From assembly GCA_003194525.1 (NCBI GenBank), contig NBIV01000187.1, positions 62,001 to 126,000 of the forward strand: 64,000 bases of DNA, read 5' to 3'. The translations under genes were made by a program, and so were the position numbers. This document shows positions 63,282 to 64,000 of the stretch, piece after piece (position 1 is the stretch's first letter; the number at the start of each line of letters is the position of its first letter). The notes beneath the pieces are model-generated. The model worked only from the letters and a program-made list of their open reading frames with translations. It ran no database searches and had not been told where the DNA came from. Source of the stretch: Gracilariopsis chorda. Lineage: Eukaryota > Rhodophyta > Florideophyceae > Gracilariales > Gracilariaceae.

Positions 63282-63576
63282 AGCAACGTGTGGCAGACTA
63301 GGGACAAGGTTTGGTTGTGGAAAGGTGTGGAAGGTCTCGAGACGCAGGATTAGAGAGTGTTGGTAATCCAGTGGTACAAGGAAACAGAAGGGCCAAGTAT
63401 TTGAGCTGCTGATGCTTGGTGGGTGGGCTAGTACTGCAAGCTTCGTGTAAAGATCGCTCTTATAGGCGTTCGTGATAACTACACCTAGGATCGAGGCAGC
63501 AGAGGGAGTGGTGAAGGGATCATAGAGTCCGTTGGTGGGAGCGTTGTTGATTGATCCATGCGCCGTGTCTCATTGT

Positions 63577-64000
63577 TTAAGGACTGTGGATGAGGTCTAG
63601 CAGTTTTGCCGCGTATGAACGGATCAAAGATTGTTGTGAGTCGCTGATATTCGAGTTCAAAGGCCAAGACTTACCGTTGTCGAGATAATAGCGGAGCGAG
63701 TTCAAAGACTTCCAACGACCGTTAATAGCTATTTGCTGTACCGGCAAGTTGTTAACGTATTCTTCGGTTGCCTTCCCAATTCTTGCGGAATGTGTGGAAA
63801 ACCTGCCGTGAGAAAGACCAAATGAAGAAGATACGGTTTTTATGGGTGAGAGATACGTCTTGTAGCTGACATTTGGAGCAAAGTGGTGATTGCTCCGATT
63901 TTGCAGTTGATATGCACGTAAGAACTTGATGACCGTTTGGTCGTTGATTGGAACGGATTGCAGACGCCCAGTCGTTTTCGAGGTTTTTGCATCTTTGATA
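63577..64000 (-). CDS. Tyrosine recombinase, C-terminal part (runs off the window)
   Basis: The minus strand is open from the window edge to the TAA at 63577-63579, at least 140 codons with no ATG in view. The segment FSTHSARIGKATEEYV carries the H-x-x-R box, INGRWKSLNSLRYYLD the G-x-W box followed by the Tyr nucleophile, and the tail is helical. This is the catalytic core end of a tyrosine recombinase of the kind in DIRS-like retrotransposons and Cryptons. It lies about 300 bases upstream of the gag-like frame on the same strand. It could be the 3' gene of a neighbouring element or part of the same rearranged one. The visible part shows no stop or shift. Confidence 0.75.
   Translation of the reverse strand, partial: IKDAKTSKTTGRLQSVPINDQTVIKFLRAYQLQNRSNHHFAPNVSYKTYLSPIKTVSSSFGLSHGRFSTHSARIGKATEEYVNNLPVQQIAINGRWKSLNSLRYYLDNGKSWPLNSNISDSQQSLIRSYAAKLLDLIHSP

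Noticed and set aside
1-64000. CRISPR arrays, rRNA genes or prokaryotic operons
   Set aside because: No regularly spaced direct repeats, no rRNA signature and no Shine-Dalgarno-led gene chains. The gene content is eukaryotic and nuclear.

Overview
The window looks like nuclear DNA of a compact, intron-poor eukaryote. The host genes are single uninterrupted reading frames, and several have a TATA box 100-145 bases before the ATG. They encode eukaryote-type proteins: C2H2 zinc fingers, a CK1-like kinase, a XendoU-type nuclease, an SNF-family symporter and a secreted protein of GCC2/GCC3-type cysteine repeats. A red alga (florideophyte-like) is my best guess. That is an inference from gene style and transposon content; no marker gene here proves it.

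Left arm (1-12.5 kb): two small secreted-protein genes on the minus strand, one with a Met/Asp-rich tandem repeat. They are followed by a MITE, a five-finger C2H2 protein gene, a decayed Helitron/PIF1-type helicase and mostly empty sequence.

Middle (12.5-39.6 kb): three mobile elements nested inside one another. The outermost is an old, damaged Ty3/gypsy retrotransposon on the minus strand (12509-39588, here gypsy-A), with 242/263-bp LTRs and a near-match 5-bp duplication (GGTAG/GGTAA). A second Ty3/gypsy element on the plus strand (17013-36419, gypsy-B), with 854-bp LTRs and an exact GTACC duplication, sits inside the reverse transcriptase/RNase H junction of gypsy-A. Inside the gag gene of gypsy-B lies a roughly 9.9-kb DNA transposon (18159-28097). 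It has 23-bp terminal inverted repeats, subterminal GCTAG repeats and a Plavaka-type (KDZ superfamily) transposase. This DNA transposon carries cargo: a protein joining a beta-class DNA amino-methyltransferase domain (DPPYGT motif) to a C-terminal SET domain, a multi-pass membrane protein, a coiled-coil basic protein and one or two unknown proteins. An 86-bp perfect palindrome lies between the two divergently transcribed cargo modules. This element is the most novel content of the window: a transposon that brings its own candidate DNA- and histone-modifying enzyme.

Right arm (39.6-64 kb): host genes. These are a short secreted paralogue of the left-arm family, a XendoU nuclease fused to a lamin-tail-like domain, a CK1-like kinase, a membrane-anchored SAM methyltransferase, a group II PLP decarboxylase, a sodium:neurotransmitter symporter and a large secreted cysteine-repeat protein. 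The gaps between them hold foldback sequences and an inverted second copy of the MITE. The right edge has a decayed retroelement with an RNase H fragment and the C-terminal half of a tyrosine recombinase that runs off the window (DIRS-like or Crypton-like).

All function calls rest on motif recognition by eye; no similarity search was possible.
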